From Takakia lepidozioides (Eukaryota > Streptophyta > Takakiopsida > Takakiales > Takakiaceae), in contig CM060731.1 of assembly GCA_030704615.1 (NCBI GenBank), positions 94,344,756 through 94,408,755 of the forward strand: a stretch of 64,000 nucleotides of DNA, read 5' to 3'. The notes below the pieces were generated by a model, which worked only from the letters and a program-made list of their open reading frames with translations, ran no database searches and was not told the origin of the DNA. Position numbers and translations under genes: made by a program. Positions 32,686 through 44,930 of this stretch are shown here, one piece after another (position 1 is the stretch's first letter; every line of letters starts with the position of its first letter).

Positions 32686-35600
32686 TCAATGACGGAAATG
32701 ACGGACGCCAGTGAGGAGCATAGCAACGCCATACTTATTGCAGCAATCAATAGCATCCTGATCCCGCATGCTTCCTCCTGGTTGTGCTATCACCTTCACC
32801 CCTGCCTTGCAGGCCTCCTCAACAGCATCATTCCAGGCTGTGCGAACCGTACCACAAACGTTGATTCAGGTTGAGGAGTTTCCAGCAAGACTGCTAGCAA
32901 ATCCCAATCGTCACCCTGAGACATTGGTTCACAGTTGAAGGTCCCCCGCCAGATCAGAAAGAATGCACTTACTAGACTGCCTGCCACAAAAGACATCCAG
33001 AACATGGACAAAGCATAGAAAAATAAATCATCAGGAGCTGCTGCACGGTTGAGATTATTAACACTCTGCAAATAACTCCTGGTGAGAGTCTCACCAAATG
33101 GAAAGAAAGTATCACTAGCAAGAGCAGCACCCTTGGCTGCCTCACCCGCCTTTTCAAGTGCTATTTGCAAACTCTTCACTCGGTTAGGTTGACCACTCCC
33201 CATCCCCAGCATTCTGTTATCCTGCCAATGCAACAAAACAAACATGAAGAAACATGATATATATTCAAGCCCACGGGAGGCCAAGAGGGCCTATGAAACA
33301 GATCATGTCAAGCAATACAGAAAGATTCTAAGCAGGAGCCATATGGTTGCTTAGAGAAGATATAGGCATTCAGGTCGGGTCATCACATGCAAACTATTTA
33401 GGTGCTTCGTCTACTACTACTTCAATGGCATCCAAACCGGCACACATGTATGCCCTTAGGATATACACTGACTATGGAGAAAGGGGGAGGGGCAGAGGAG
33501 CCAGAGCAAAAGGTTAGTCAAACTGCACATCCCATCAATGACTTCATAGCATTTTGACAAACTGGGAAGAACAAATGCACCTTGGCCACAACAGTTGCAT
33601 TGCTTTTCACGTGCTTGACACAAAGCCATGCAAACCGTACATCATCCACTTGCTCCAGAGAAGGGACCCCGATGCTAACTACATCAGAACCAAGATCATC
33701 TGGAGTGAGATCATCAGCCTCCTGTAGCAACCATCCACCACCAACCTGTCGCAGTGAGCACCTCCCTCTTGTGCTTTCTTGGGCTTCCAAAATGCGCAGT
33801 GTCTTGGATTTTCCCTTGAGCAACTCAAGCCCCTTTTCTGTGTACTTGGGGGCAATTACAATCTCATAGAACATGCGGGTCTCACCATCTATTGGGCTCC
33901 GAAATTCTCGTATCTCATGGGCAAGGGTCTGATGGAAAGTAACAAACAACTATCAAGGAGACATCCAACCTTTCCATTTCCTCCTCGGTCCCTCAGACAA
34001 GCTAGTGCATAACCTTACATTCTACTTGAGACGCACCCCCTGTTGCCACCCACACACACATTCTATGTGAGTGTGTGTATAACAAGACAGTTGATCATAG
34101 TACGAAACATAAAAAGAGAGACATTACCTCGTCCACCTCCACATTGAAGGCGACAATGCCCCCAAACGCGCTGACAGGATCAGCCCTGACTGCAAGGCGG
34201 TAGGCTTCCAGGAGATCAGTGTTTGGCCCAATGGAGGCGACCCCACAAGGGTTGGTGTGCTTCACCACCACACATGTGGGATTACTGAACTCACATACGC
34301 AGTTCCAAGCAGCATCAGCGTCCAGATAATTGTTATATGACATTTCCTGCATGCAATACTGTTCAATGAATAACATTCTTCACCAACTCTTAGCATGTGT
34401 CCAAAACTCATATGGAAGCTAATGAAGCTGACATGGCCAACTAAAGTAAGTCAGCGATCACACTTTTCAAATTTATTCTGAGCCTCATGGATTAATACCT
34501 TGCCATAGTGCTGCACAGCTGTGGCAATGCCTCCTCCGCCAACTCCAGCCGGTGACCTATCTCCATAGAATGCTGCTCGTTGGTGTGGGTTCTCACCATA
34601 CCTTAAGGATGACTTTAAAATGAGAGGCACAGTCAAGCTCGTAGGAAACTCCTGTTTGCCTGCTGAATCTGTAGACACACAAAGCAGATTTGAACCTCTT
34701 CCCTACATACCTCCAACTTTGAACTGCAGGGCTTTAAAAAAGGACTCTGGAACCGGCAATACAACAAGGAAACAATTCAGCAATTAAACGACAGAGCTAG
34801 ACCACAAGTCAATGGCTATCAACCTACGATCACACTTCACAGCACTATAAATGCTGAAATATTTACAGAATTCACTGTTCAAACTGTGGATTGTTCACTG
34901 TTCAACATTCTCTACAATCAATCAAAGTTCAAGCTGAAGTGACAAATGTTTGAGTCGGATGATAACTCCCTCATCATCAAACTTACAAACGATCAACAAA
35001 TGGTGTTGCATGACAGAAGGGATATGCACTCAATAACCATTCACTCAAAGATGTCCCTTGAAAAGTATAGTCCCAAGCACTATACTCTTCCCTCGTAGTA
35101 TGTGAGGGAGGGGGTGGTGGTCTCCCAACAGTAAGCACCATTTCCAAAAGGTATGTGCTACAAGAGCCACATTTGCTACTTCATAGCAATGTCAAGCATA
35201 AGCTGGTTCAGAGGGTGCAAATGTGTCAAGGAAATAGATAGCTAGGCACTCCATACATTATCTCACAAAAGTGACGTGTAACACTTGAATACCCATAGCA
35301 ATAGGTCCCATTTACAAGCCCTCAGCTTGTGGATAATATTCACACGTCAGCCTGACAACGAAGAAATCTTGAAGCAAAGAAGACAACAGTGAAGTGAAGT
35401 TCGAGTGTTGACTATTACAAATGCCATGCTGTGGCAAGGGCTTACTGTAATATGGTTTAAGGCGATGGGAGCAGAAGTACAATGTTTATCTTCTAGTAGC
35501 ACCTGCATGTTTGGCTTCATTGCTCATTGTGAACAAAGTCTACTTTCTAATGAGCCTGGACAAGCACTGGTGTTGACAGAAACCTTGTTATTATGGGTAT

Positions 35601-38600
35601 ACTAGCAACAAAGCATGCAGTGATAGATAATTCATGACTTACGATGTTGCATATTGTCCAGATTTGGTGCAATATTACAGAGCATTTGAATGCACATCAG
35701 GGTGCTCATAGAGCCTGGATGGTTAACTGGCTTGTAGCCATACTGCAGCAGCAAGGTAAGTGCTCCTTCAGCTTTCAAAAGATATCAAGAGGATGCTTCA
35801 CAGAGGGGTTGCCACCGTGCTGTAAAGGAGTTCGAACGAGATTTGGCTTATTTCCAGTTCCCATTAGGTAATAAATGGAGTATTTAGGTTAAACACTTAG
35901 GGCAAACCCTGATGGGTACCTCCGCTTACCCTGACCATTCTGGACAGATTTCTCAGCACAATAACCGTCTCTTAAGTCCTCGATGAAGGACTTCAAGGCG
36001 GGAGGGAGGGAGGGGGGGAGAGAGAGAGAGGTAATTACGTCCATGGGTAGAGAAGAAAGAAATCACACGGGCCCCGTGGGACAAAGAAGAACAAGCAAAT
36101 CACATCAAAACATAGAGTCTTCGCCAAAACCCACCTTTGGTACTAGTTTGCTTCCAAAACCACTCAGCAACAGGTGAGTCATAGGAAGCCACATGCTGAA
36201 AGGCCTTCCATACCAGCTTCCTTCGAAAACTTTCAGTGTCACCCTTACCCTGCAGGTTTGCTAACAATGCTGCATAATCGGCTGGGTCCACTACCACAAA
36301 CACATCCCTGTGATTCTGTACCCCACAATTGCTCACAATCTTTAGTTTACATAAGGTGAATTCCTTTCAATGCTGACAAATCCAGACAACCAAGAAAGCT
36401 CTCATCACTGGGTCAAGTACATGTAGACTACAGACCGGAGTTTGCGTTTTGTATGATGCACGTTTTGTTCATGGTTTAGCAGAAGTTTCAATCCATATCT
36501 CTCTACAACACATAACTTGGTTAGAAACCTGGTCATAATTAAGGATCCAATCAGGCTGTGCGGTGTCTTGGGGTACACAGTATTCCAAAAAAATATTTGT
36601 GCAAAGATTAGGTGCTATGTAAGGAAATCCCTGTAAATGTCAGTCCATACAGTCTCAAATAGAAGAGGTATGAAGCTAGTGCACAATTTTCAAAGGCTCA
36701 GAAGATTATGAGATTTCACAGTCAATGCGCCTCATCTTCGGGAAAAAATTTCATCACAGCCCTCTGACAAACTTTAACCTGTTAAGTCCTAAGCCATTTT
36801 CCACCTTGTACTGCAAATTCATGACCTCAAACCACTATATCTTCTACCAATTTGAGATTACAAAAATGGACCATTACATTATGTTCCAAACTACCTCCAT
36901 TGGAAAGGTCTCACTAAGGACTACAATATTGTCTTTTACTGCAGGAGCAGAGAGCTCAAAGATCTCGCAGTTTGAAGAAAGTGCTTCACCCTATTTTAGG
37001 TTGATTAGGACTTAAGCGGTAAAGGCTTTTTGGTCTTGTCCAAGTATTACTCTTAAAGTCTTCAGCGAACACCTATGCATAGGCTCAGAAGATTGCGAGA
37101 TTTCACAGGCAATGAATGTGCCTCACCTTCAGGAAAAACATTCATCACAGCCTCTGACAAACGTTACCAGCCAATTCTGTTTGGTCTGTCAAAGTATTAC
37201 CCTAAAACTTTTCAGTGCAAACCCATACAACCTATAAAGATTCCCTGGAAAAGATGCAAACATAACTGAAGAGTCCAATTGGTTTGAAGAGGGTAAACTC
37301 CCTATCTTACCTTTGCAGCAGCCCTACTAATTGCAGGACCTCCAATGTCAATGTTTTCCAACCCATGGTCAAAAGATGCTCCTTCTCGAGTCGTAACTGT
37401 GCTGTAAAAAGGGTAGAGATTCACTACCACCACGTCAATTGCCCCTGCCCTTGCATACGCCACGAATCCACACAAAGGCCCCAACAATCAGTATCATACA
37501 GCTTATGGAGCCACTTTTTATAGATATTCCCAGAGTGTTTTCCTATCCAGGTACTACTGACCTGGTTCTGTGCTTCCTAGACCTGGCAGCACTTGTACTC
37601 AACAAACAGAAAATCCTGGATGCAGGCAATCTTGCCTAACTTTTGATATATCCCTTCCCCTCTTGCAAATCTCTTTGGAAGGCCTGCAATTGGCTCCACT
37701 AACAAATCCATCAATCCATGACTAAAGACTCACCAATTCCATGTTGCTGGAGTGCATCTATGTGGGGTTGCAGATCTCATCTTGCAAGTATGCCTCCATG
37801 CACTGCTGGGTGCAAGGTCTTGACTCGCCCATCCAACTGGCATCCACTCCCCTCCAAAGATTTCAGAAGATTGCCCCATCTACAGAGTCTAGCATCATAA
37901 TGGTTGAGTCCCCACCATTTGGTTGCAAACGACCATAATCATCTGTCCATAAATGAGTTAAGTGTGACTCCATACAGGATGTATCCCAAGACAGAGCAAT
38001 TAAGCTGGACCAATCGAGGAATGAAGGTGTCCACAGTTCAATTTACTGCTTTACCACTTGATTTAAGCCAAAACACCGTCCTGCCTGCACACTTTGCCAA
38101 CCTCTTTCTTCCTCCATGTCACAAACCTTTCCTACCATGTAGAGTGATTGCTATTAGATTCTGCAGATCTGTCCTGAACCTCATAGTAGATGCTCAGTTT
38201 TCTACTAGCACTAATATAAAAATAGAAGGTGCCCCTCATGCTGTCATCACCCATCTACAACAAAATCAAAGTGAATACTTGCATGTACCAGCACCTCACT
38301 TACCCCAGATCAGTAAGGCCTTGTGCAAGAACATCGACATCCTGCTTGTCTGACAAGGACAGTAGGGCTTGCTTGGGTCCTGAATTGAATTCCCAGTTCA
38401 GAATTCTACTGATAAACAGTAAAAGGATATTCTAAGAGAGGAAGAAGGCATGACAAGGTACTACTCTCCCTAAGCAAGACTACTACAGACACACATTAGG
38501 CCGTACCGTAAATTTAGGCAAAAAATAGTGTCAGCAAAGGGTGATAGATGGCACAATTCCAGTGGTTAAATTGGAGGAGCACTTCATATCCATATACTCC

Positions 38601-39351
38601 TGATCAGACAGTGGTTTTCTTGTTCCAAAACAAAGGACCAATAAGACAGTGCTAGGTTAGACATCCTCACAAACTGTGTATACAACACATTCACTCGGGT
38701 GTTAATACCCCTGAAAAATCCTCGAGTAGATTGTTTGATAAGCAATGAAATTTTTAGCCTGGGTTTGTTCATTGGTAGCCACTGGATCGCAATATACGAG
38801 TACGTGGGAGTCGAACCCTGGTTTTGTGCACAGTGCTCTACCCCTCTCACGGAAACAGACATCACAATTTGTAGTAGTGCGTGACTGCAGAACTGGAACC
38901 CGAATTCGGGTTTCTTACCAACATCACCGTAAAATTATTCCGAAGGAATCTGCTGGACGAATCATAAGTTGCAGCATGTCCGAGGCAGTTCATCGGAGGT
39001 AGTTAAAATCCCCAGCCACACGTGAACAACATAACCCGGATGTGAATCCTCAATGCAGCGTACTGCCCTAATTGAGGCTCCGCAAACAGAACTCTTTCGT
39101 AAACCGACCTGTCAGTGAGACATCCGCTGATACTGAGGTGGCAGTTGCAGCTCCTGGAGATACACCAGCTGCAGCTGACATAGCTCGAAAACTCACAGCT
39201 TTCAACGCCAACTGCCGCTTACCAACAATCCCCCACTGGTGAGAAAAAGCTGGAGATGGCGGGGAAAAAATTCAACAACACGTAGGGATTGGAATGTGGA
39301 TTGCAAGGAGAGCGATCCAGTAGAAGGGAGCGCCGATGAAACCATGGCCAT
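32686..39351 (-). CDS. ATIC/purH: Bifunctional purine biosynthesis protein PurH (AICAR transformylase/IMP cyclohydrolase), plastid-type; disrupted
   Basis: The enzyme performs the last two steps of IMP synthesis. Exons read on the minus strand: leader from ATG 39351 ([13 protein letters not shown]) to about 39100; 38379-38304 ([20 protein letters not shown]); 37836-37734 ([19 protein letters not shown]); 37444-37311 ([31 protein letters not shown]); 36315-36144 ([30 protein letters not shown]); 34668-34499 ([14 protein letters not shown]); 34346-34128 ([24 protein letters not shown]); 33928-33581 ([29 protein letters not shown]); 33221-33095 ([12 protein letters not shown]); 32837-32686 ([27 protein letters not shown], stop 32686). 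GT-AG boundaries and phases fit. The C-terminal transformylase half looks complete. In the IMP cyclohydrolase half a TGA at 37777-37779 replaces the second Arg of LARR, and the exon expected between 38304 and 37836 (with STGGT) was not found. The leader appears to change register near 39215. Confidence 0.85.
35999..36031. repeat. Purine microsatellite in an ATIC intron
   Basis: GGGAGGGAGGGAGGGGGGGA followed by GAGAGAGA runs, within the intron between the exons at 36144 and 34668. Confidence 0.8.
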
Positions 39352-39800
39352 CGCCCAGCACCGCGCAACCGACAACAATGTCACCGGGTTTAGGGTTTAA
39401 CGATGCTATTCCTTTCTTTCTTTCTTTTCTTTTTTTTTTAGCAACAGGGGATAGGCAGTAGCCGGATTCTTAATTTCGATGGCGGAGCCTTGCGAGAGCT
39501 CCGCGTTTCGCGGTAAGAGAGAGAGCACGCCCAACGGTTGGCTATGGCGTGAGCTCCCCCTCGGCAAGCTGCTTCCCCTTCCGACCTTCCGGTCTGCTCA
39601 ATCTTTACCTGCATTTCAGAAGCAGATAAAGACGCCTACACCTGTCACCCCATCAACCTTTTCGAAGAAATGCCGTCCTCAACTCGTCCTCTTTTCCTGT
39701 CCGGTCTGATGTGACTGCTGAGCCTAAGGACGAATGTTCCTTTCATCCCCTCCTTCATTCGCTTATCTCATAATTTCCTTATGATTTCCAGGCAAGCCTC
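39352..39800. other. Region between the ATIC start and the LINE ORF1 region
   Basis: The ATIC promoter should lie here. A T-rich run at about 39416-39438 is followed on the plus strand by an ATG at 39479 opening 76 codons (MAEPCESSAFRGKRESTPNG) with no recognised domain. This could be the 5' end of the LINE to the right or an unrelated frame. Confidence 0.35.
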
Positions 39801-42199
39801 TTAACTCACAGCCGTCAAGCAGTCTTGTTTTCAACTCCATCGCGCCCACTTGTAACCTCGTATCCTTCACAGCTACCTGGCAAACACCAAAAACCCCCTT
39901 CTTCCTGTCGGACAGTGATGGTAATACATCGATGCATGATCCACCCTTTAATTCCCACACTTGAACTTTTCCTCCCCTCCCCACCTCGCGCGCCCCTTGG
40001 CACACTGTCCAAGCGAGGCAGGCCATCTACCCCCCGCGTCATTGGCTGCAGCCATCTTCTGGTACTGGCTTCTTCCAAGCCCATCAAGCTCAAGCGATGG
40101 GAGCCCGCCCATGGGCTCCTCTGGCTTCTGGGTCTAGATCTCCAAACCGCCAGCTCGAGAATGCTCCAACTACCCCACCGGAAGGCCTATTCACTTAGGA
40201 ATTTCAGGAGTTCCAGGTTTCTAGCCCTCCTACATCCTCTGCTCTCAAAGATCTTGAAGAAGGAGTGACTGATCACATGGAGAGTGCTTCGGACCTGCAG
40301 GCCAAAACCCACCCCCTCGTTGATTTGGATTTCGCGCACATTGATGGCTCGGTGGCGGAATTTCAGGAAAAAGGGGTCTTGCTTGCATTTCCCTGGTCGG
40401 AAAGTTAACAGGGCTGGGCCATTAAACACCTAGGGGGCTCCGGTGTTCTCAAACAACATTTTTGCCATTCAAGAGGAAGGGGGTTTTTCTCCATATTGTT
40501 GGAATCCAAAGAAGCTGCTGAGAAGGCCTTGTCCCTCAACCCCCATCTATTGGGATTCAACGTGAATATCTTCCCCTAGTCTAAAGCAATGGAGAACAAA
40601 AATGGTAAAATTTGGAGCCCGCGAATTATTGCTCTGCCCTACATCCCAGATCAATACCTCTCCAATCTCCCCGCAATAGGTGATTTTCTTGGAGATTACT
40701 TGGGTTGCATGGCGGTCTTTGACCCAGAGCTCTGTTCCACTGCCCCCAAGAACACCCCCTTTGGAATGGGAAAGGGGTCTCTATTGCTTCAAGGGTTCAT
40801 GAGACAGGTTTTGCCAAAATAGTGGTAATGATGCCAGAAGATGCAACCCTTCCAGAGTTTATCAGGCTTCCAATTGACAAAAACGGGAATTATATTAAAC
40901 TTTCTGAGGATACATTATCAACAACGTGCTATTTCTGCGGGCAAGCTGGTCATCTCAAATCCAAGTGTCCTAAGCTCAAGCGAAAAAGATCATCCCCTAG
41001 CGAGGCTGCTGGCTCTCCTCCTCCTATGCACAATCAAAATCTACTAGTTGCGAGCTCCAGAGAGAGCATCCCTCTCCTCCCATCGCTCGTCTGGATCTGG
41101 CTCAGCCCCCGCCATCTCGCCCCCTGCGCCCGTCGGTGCCAATGGAATGGGACTCTGCGGCGTTCCTCACCTCGGCAAGCAATCATCCAAGGACAGAAAG
41201 ACTTCACCTGGACCCCATGATGATAGAAGCAGGGATTTTTGGAATCAGGCACCAGCTTCCGGTCGATGGACACTCCACTCAGTCTCCTCTAAGAGCTCAA
41301 TTGCCAAGAATTAATGCAAAAAGACGCAAAACCTTCAGGCCTCAAGCTACCCCCCTCCCCCTTGCTATCAGAGCCTCCATTGCCTACAATCCTATAGTTG
41401 CCAGAACTTGCTTAAAATTGCAATCCTTCCCTTCTCTCGCTCTCAAAGGTTGTCCCCACAACCCCTCTCAGGCTGATCCCAAGTCCACCTGCATCACTCC
41501 CATGATTTACAGGCGACTTCCGTCTCCTTCCTTTCTTATCACAGCGAACAATGGAATCAATTCGGAGTCGCTCTGGATTATGGCAAATGACGTTGCCATA
41601 TTCGTGGCAAAAAATCCGATTGACAGCAGCCCCATCCCAACTTTTCGCAACAAGATCAACAACTTTCTGCAGGCCCAGTTGCCTCATTTGGCTCTCCGCC
41701 CACACGTTGACATCACATGGGGAAGGTTCATTAAAGACAATCCAGGGCTGGGCTCCAATCTCTCCCCGTCAACCCAGATTCTTGCTATCATGGAGGAGAA
41801 GGAACTGCTAACTGCATGGCACTCATCCCAGGGTGATTGGATTTTTCCTGCCCCATTTGATCTGCCTGCGGCAGACAACTCAGTGAACAGGATGAGAGAC
41901 ATCTCTCAAAATGGTTTCACCATTCTGCATGCTATCGTAGAATCAGAGGTGCATAAAGAGAATGAGCAAATTGAGCGAGAAAGGCAGCTGGAGCACATCA
42001 ACTACTCGCAATACAACACAGGATTGGACTCCTCCTCTAGCTCTTCCGATCTGCAACTTTCACACTTCTCATCACTCAAGGCCCCTCCATCTTCCGGTCA
42101 CCTCACATGCTGCCTTCACCAACCCCCCCCCAGTTATCTCGGGGGAAATTGACTCCTCGCCCTTGGCTCTCCAATATGTTTCTCCATTGCACGCTGAGG
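39801..42199 (+). pseudogene. LINE ORF1-like gene (DUF4283 type with CCHC knuckle), left part
   Basis: The plus strand encodes, across several broken frames, the pattern of plant L1-type ORF1 proteins: FQEKGVLLAFPWSES, a strand with SILLESKEAAEKALSLNPHL, then KIWSPRIIALPYIPDQYLSN and GDYLGCMAVFDPEL, followed by a zinc knuckle CYFCGQAGHLKSKCP at about 40927-40970. A Ser/Pro-rich part (41136-42152) comes next. The protein would package LINE RNA. Stops occur at about 40406 and 40577. The frame QYVSPLHAE at 42199 is interrupted by the 2,335-bp transposon and resumes at 44545. No reverse transcriptase follows. Confidence 0.6.
42190..42199. repeat. Target site duplication, left copy
   Basis: CACGCTGAGG occurs here and at 44535-44544, exactly bounding the 2,335-bp element. 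Confidence 0.85.
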
Positions 42200-42617
42200 A
42201 GCGACGCTACGGCGCTCACCGCTCACCAGGGGCTGACGTGGCATGAGCGCAGGCTGACGCACTGCGACGCTCACGCCACGTCGGCGTGAGCGGAGGCCAC
42301 GTCAGTAAATGCCAGAGGATGGGCGGTCGAAGAAAGGGTACCTATTCCCGTTGCACCTATATCCGTGGGAATAGGCATGTACAGTATGATGAAATTAGAT
42401 CCCATTATGTAAGAAGAGCCCATGGCTTCAATGAATAGGTAGGACTATAAACCGCCGACCTATGCTGCATATTGCATACAAGACCGTCCAAAGAATCCAC
42501 CATCTTCAAATGCATTCACCGTTTCTGCCCCATCCAACAGGCTCTTTTTGAGGTCTCTTCAGACAACAACAGAAAGCATGGAGGGTAATTGAAAGGGATT
42601 GCATGAATAGCAAAAAT

Positions 42618-43530
42618 GGTGTGCTTCAAAGCACACCGTTTATGTCCCACCCTAAAGGCTCTTTTTGAGGTCTCTTCAGACAGCAATAGAAAGCATGGAG
42701 GGTACTTGAAATGGATTGAATATATAGCAGAAACGGTGTGCTTCGAAGCAGGCAAGATGGTGTGCGGCGCCGCACACCATTTTTCCAACCAACCACACCA
42801 CACCACTTTCCTACATTGTTGTGAACCCCAAACAACAGCCCCCATCACCTGCGCGGCCTTGCTTTTGTACTATGCATCCTCCACATCTTCCTCCATGTCC
42901 TCCGTATGGACCTCCTCTGTCTCTACAAGTGGGTTCTCGACAACCACTCTCTGCATCTTCCCCAACAATGTTTCGACAAACGAGTATATATCCGGACTCC
43001 AGAGATGGTGTGCGGTGCCGCACACCACTTTCCTACATTGTTGTGAACCCCAAACAACTCCATTCCCACTCCATTCCTACCCTTCCAATTAAAGCACACA
43101 TTCAGAAGGGAGCTTAAACGGTGTGTGGCGCCACAGACCGTTTGTGCATTCTTCTCTACCCCCTTCAACATTCCATGGAACCTTCTCTATGAGCTTGATG
43201 GGGTCCCCAATTCGGTGTTTTTCAATGGGCAGAAATGGTGTACGGCGCCGCACACCCTTCTTCCAACCAACCACCTGGGGGTAATATATATATATTTAAT
43301 TTCCCCCCCCCCCCCCCCCCCCCTTGGTTGGTTGGGAAAAGGGTGTGCGGCGCCGCACACCCTTTTTCCAACCAACAAGGGGGAATTTAAAAACAAAAAA
43401 AATTCCGCACACCCATTTTCCAACCAACCAGGGGGGAATTTTAAGAAAAAAGTTTTTTCTTTTTTTCTTTTTTTCTTTTTTTTCCTGTGGTTGGTTGGAA
43501 AATGGGTGTGCGGTGCCGCCACGACACCGC
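42618..43530. repeat. Array of 20-bp palindromes, GTGTGCG core
   Basis: Palindromes GGTGTGCGGCGCCGCACACC or close variants lie at 42618 (centre TTCAAA), 42759, 43007, 43120, 43237, 43342 and, imperfect, 43505; a half-palindrome lies at 42735. Several spacings are 105-118 bp, and the spacer text GGCTCTTTTTGAGGTCTCTT is itself repeated 118 bp apart. The spacer text TTCCTACATTGTTGTGAACC occurs at 42811 and 43029. Confidence 0.85.
43299..43323. repeat. Poly-C tract
   Basis: An uninterrupted run of about 21-22 C residues between two palindromes. Its length may be unreliable in an assembly. A pyrimidine/A-rich low-complexity tract follows at 43440-43485. Confidence 0.85.
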
Positions 43531-44534
43531 AAACCTTTTTCGCCCATTGAAAAACACAAATCCTGCAAGCTAAAGCAAGGGAATAAAACTGGCCTAACTG
43601 AGCACTTTCCACATTTTATGCGCAATGCTGAGCATAGTATCTGGACTTCGGAGAGTCAAGTTCTTAACAAGACTAGCAGGGTTTATAAGATTCTCCATAT
43701 CTCGGGAATTAGCTTCCAGTACTATAAGTTTGGTGTATATTTCTTCAAGCATAGCCCCGTACTACTACAGTTCTTGGGATGTTCATTTTCCCTTGCAACA
43801 ATTTTTAGTTCTAGCTTGTCTTGAGGAAGTGATCATGTGATGCGAACTTCAACATATGAGAGCTGCCATGAACTATCTATATTTTACTTTATGGAGTCTG
43901 CGTCATCTCCAACTAGGTCAGTGTTTCTCCTTACTGGAAATCAAGGTTCCTGCTCAAAAATACAACCTGTACACATATTGACACAAATGGGGACAAAAAT
44001 TGCTCAAACCCATCCGTGTGGTTTAGAGCTATCTTTGAAGTCTACAAATCAAGAACTCCAACTTGCCACTAGACCTCTTTTCCCCCAATTTCTCCTCTTA
44101 AATGTATCCACTGTCAAAATCACTGCAATCGGTAGTATCCTTGGTCAACTGTGCTCTTAATTTAACCTTGTCTATGACAAACAAGTCGTTCAGCACAGCT
44201 CAATATCTAGGTACACACTGATGCTAATGCTTAAGAGTTCATGGTAAAGCAATTTGCAGGCATAAGGGATTTGAATTTGCACGATTTGTTTGCCACTTTT
44301 GGAAAAACGGGACTTGGGTCTGCGTGTTGTATCCATGCTGGCTGGCAGCCGACATATCGTACATATGTTCAATTTGTAGGGATCGCTAACAAGAAAGTAA
44401 CGTTCTTGCAGGGTAACTGGAGCTCCGTGACCAGCGGTTATAGGTGCCATCCGCGGTAATAGGTATAGTACCTTCAAAAAACCCTAAGCCAGCCACCGCT
44501 CACGTGAGCACAGGCTCACGATCTAGCAACCCTC

Positions 44535-44930
44535 CACGCTGAGGGGAGACTTCTTCTGGCGGCTCCATTGCTGGACACTCCAACTCCCGCCATCCCTCTT
44601 TCTCCTGCTGTCCAAGTAAGCCCCCTATCCACCTCTATTCCATTCATTATCTACTTTAAGTCTGATACTAACCCCAACAGATGTAGAGTCATATGTCTCC
44701 AGAACACCCATCCCTGCCTAGATCACTGGAAAATTCTTCTCTCTATTCACTTCCCAGCCAATCAAGAAACCTTTTCCATGTTCATGGGGACCGGCCCCTT
44801 ACCCTTAGACAACCCGATCTCCCTCAAACTCATCATTCTCTCCGATTTTTTATGCAGCTCTCCGGCAGATCATGCTGCATCCATGCTCGTTGGATGGATC
44901 TGTGGTGGTTTGGGATGACTTTGACAAGTA
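44535..44930 (+). pseudogene. LINE ORF1-like gene, right part
   Basis: After the second target duplication (44535-44544) the plus strand continues LLLAAPLLDTPTPAIPLSPA and FIIYFKSDTNPNRCRVICLQ to about 44920, where the inverted duplication arm begins. No domain is recognised in this part. Its reading joins the frame left of the insertion through the duplicated 10 bp. Confidence 0.45.

Larger units (their letters stand above)
42200..44534. mobile_element. 2.3-kb transposon with palindrome array, related to the 12-kb element
   Basis: The ends are marked by the 10-bp duplication CACGCTGAGG. The left terminal region has GCTACGGCGCTCACCGCTC and, inward, CCTATTCCCG then CCTATATCCGTGG. The right end read inward has GATCGTGAGCCTGTGCTCAC, then CCTATTACCGCGG and CCTATAACCGCTGG. 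The same motif order occurs at both ends of 51014-63175. The left half holds a palindrome array; the right half (43550-44430) has no recognised gene. No transposase is present, so it would depend on another element. Removing it joins the LINE frame. Confidence 0.8.

Noticed and set aside
38010-38070. Missing ATIC exon (plus-strand reading [12 protein letters not shown])
   Set aside because: It is on the opposite strand from the gene and matches only three or four residues of the expected STGGT segment, so chance is likely.
40261-41220. Host zinc-knuckle gene next to ATIC
   Set aside because: The order of strands, the KIWSPRIIALPYIPDQ segment and the CCHC knuckle match the ORF1 type of plant LINEs, and stops break the frame.
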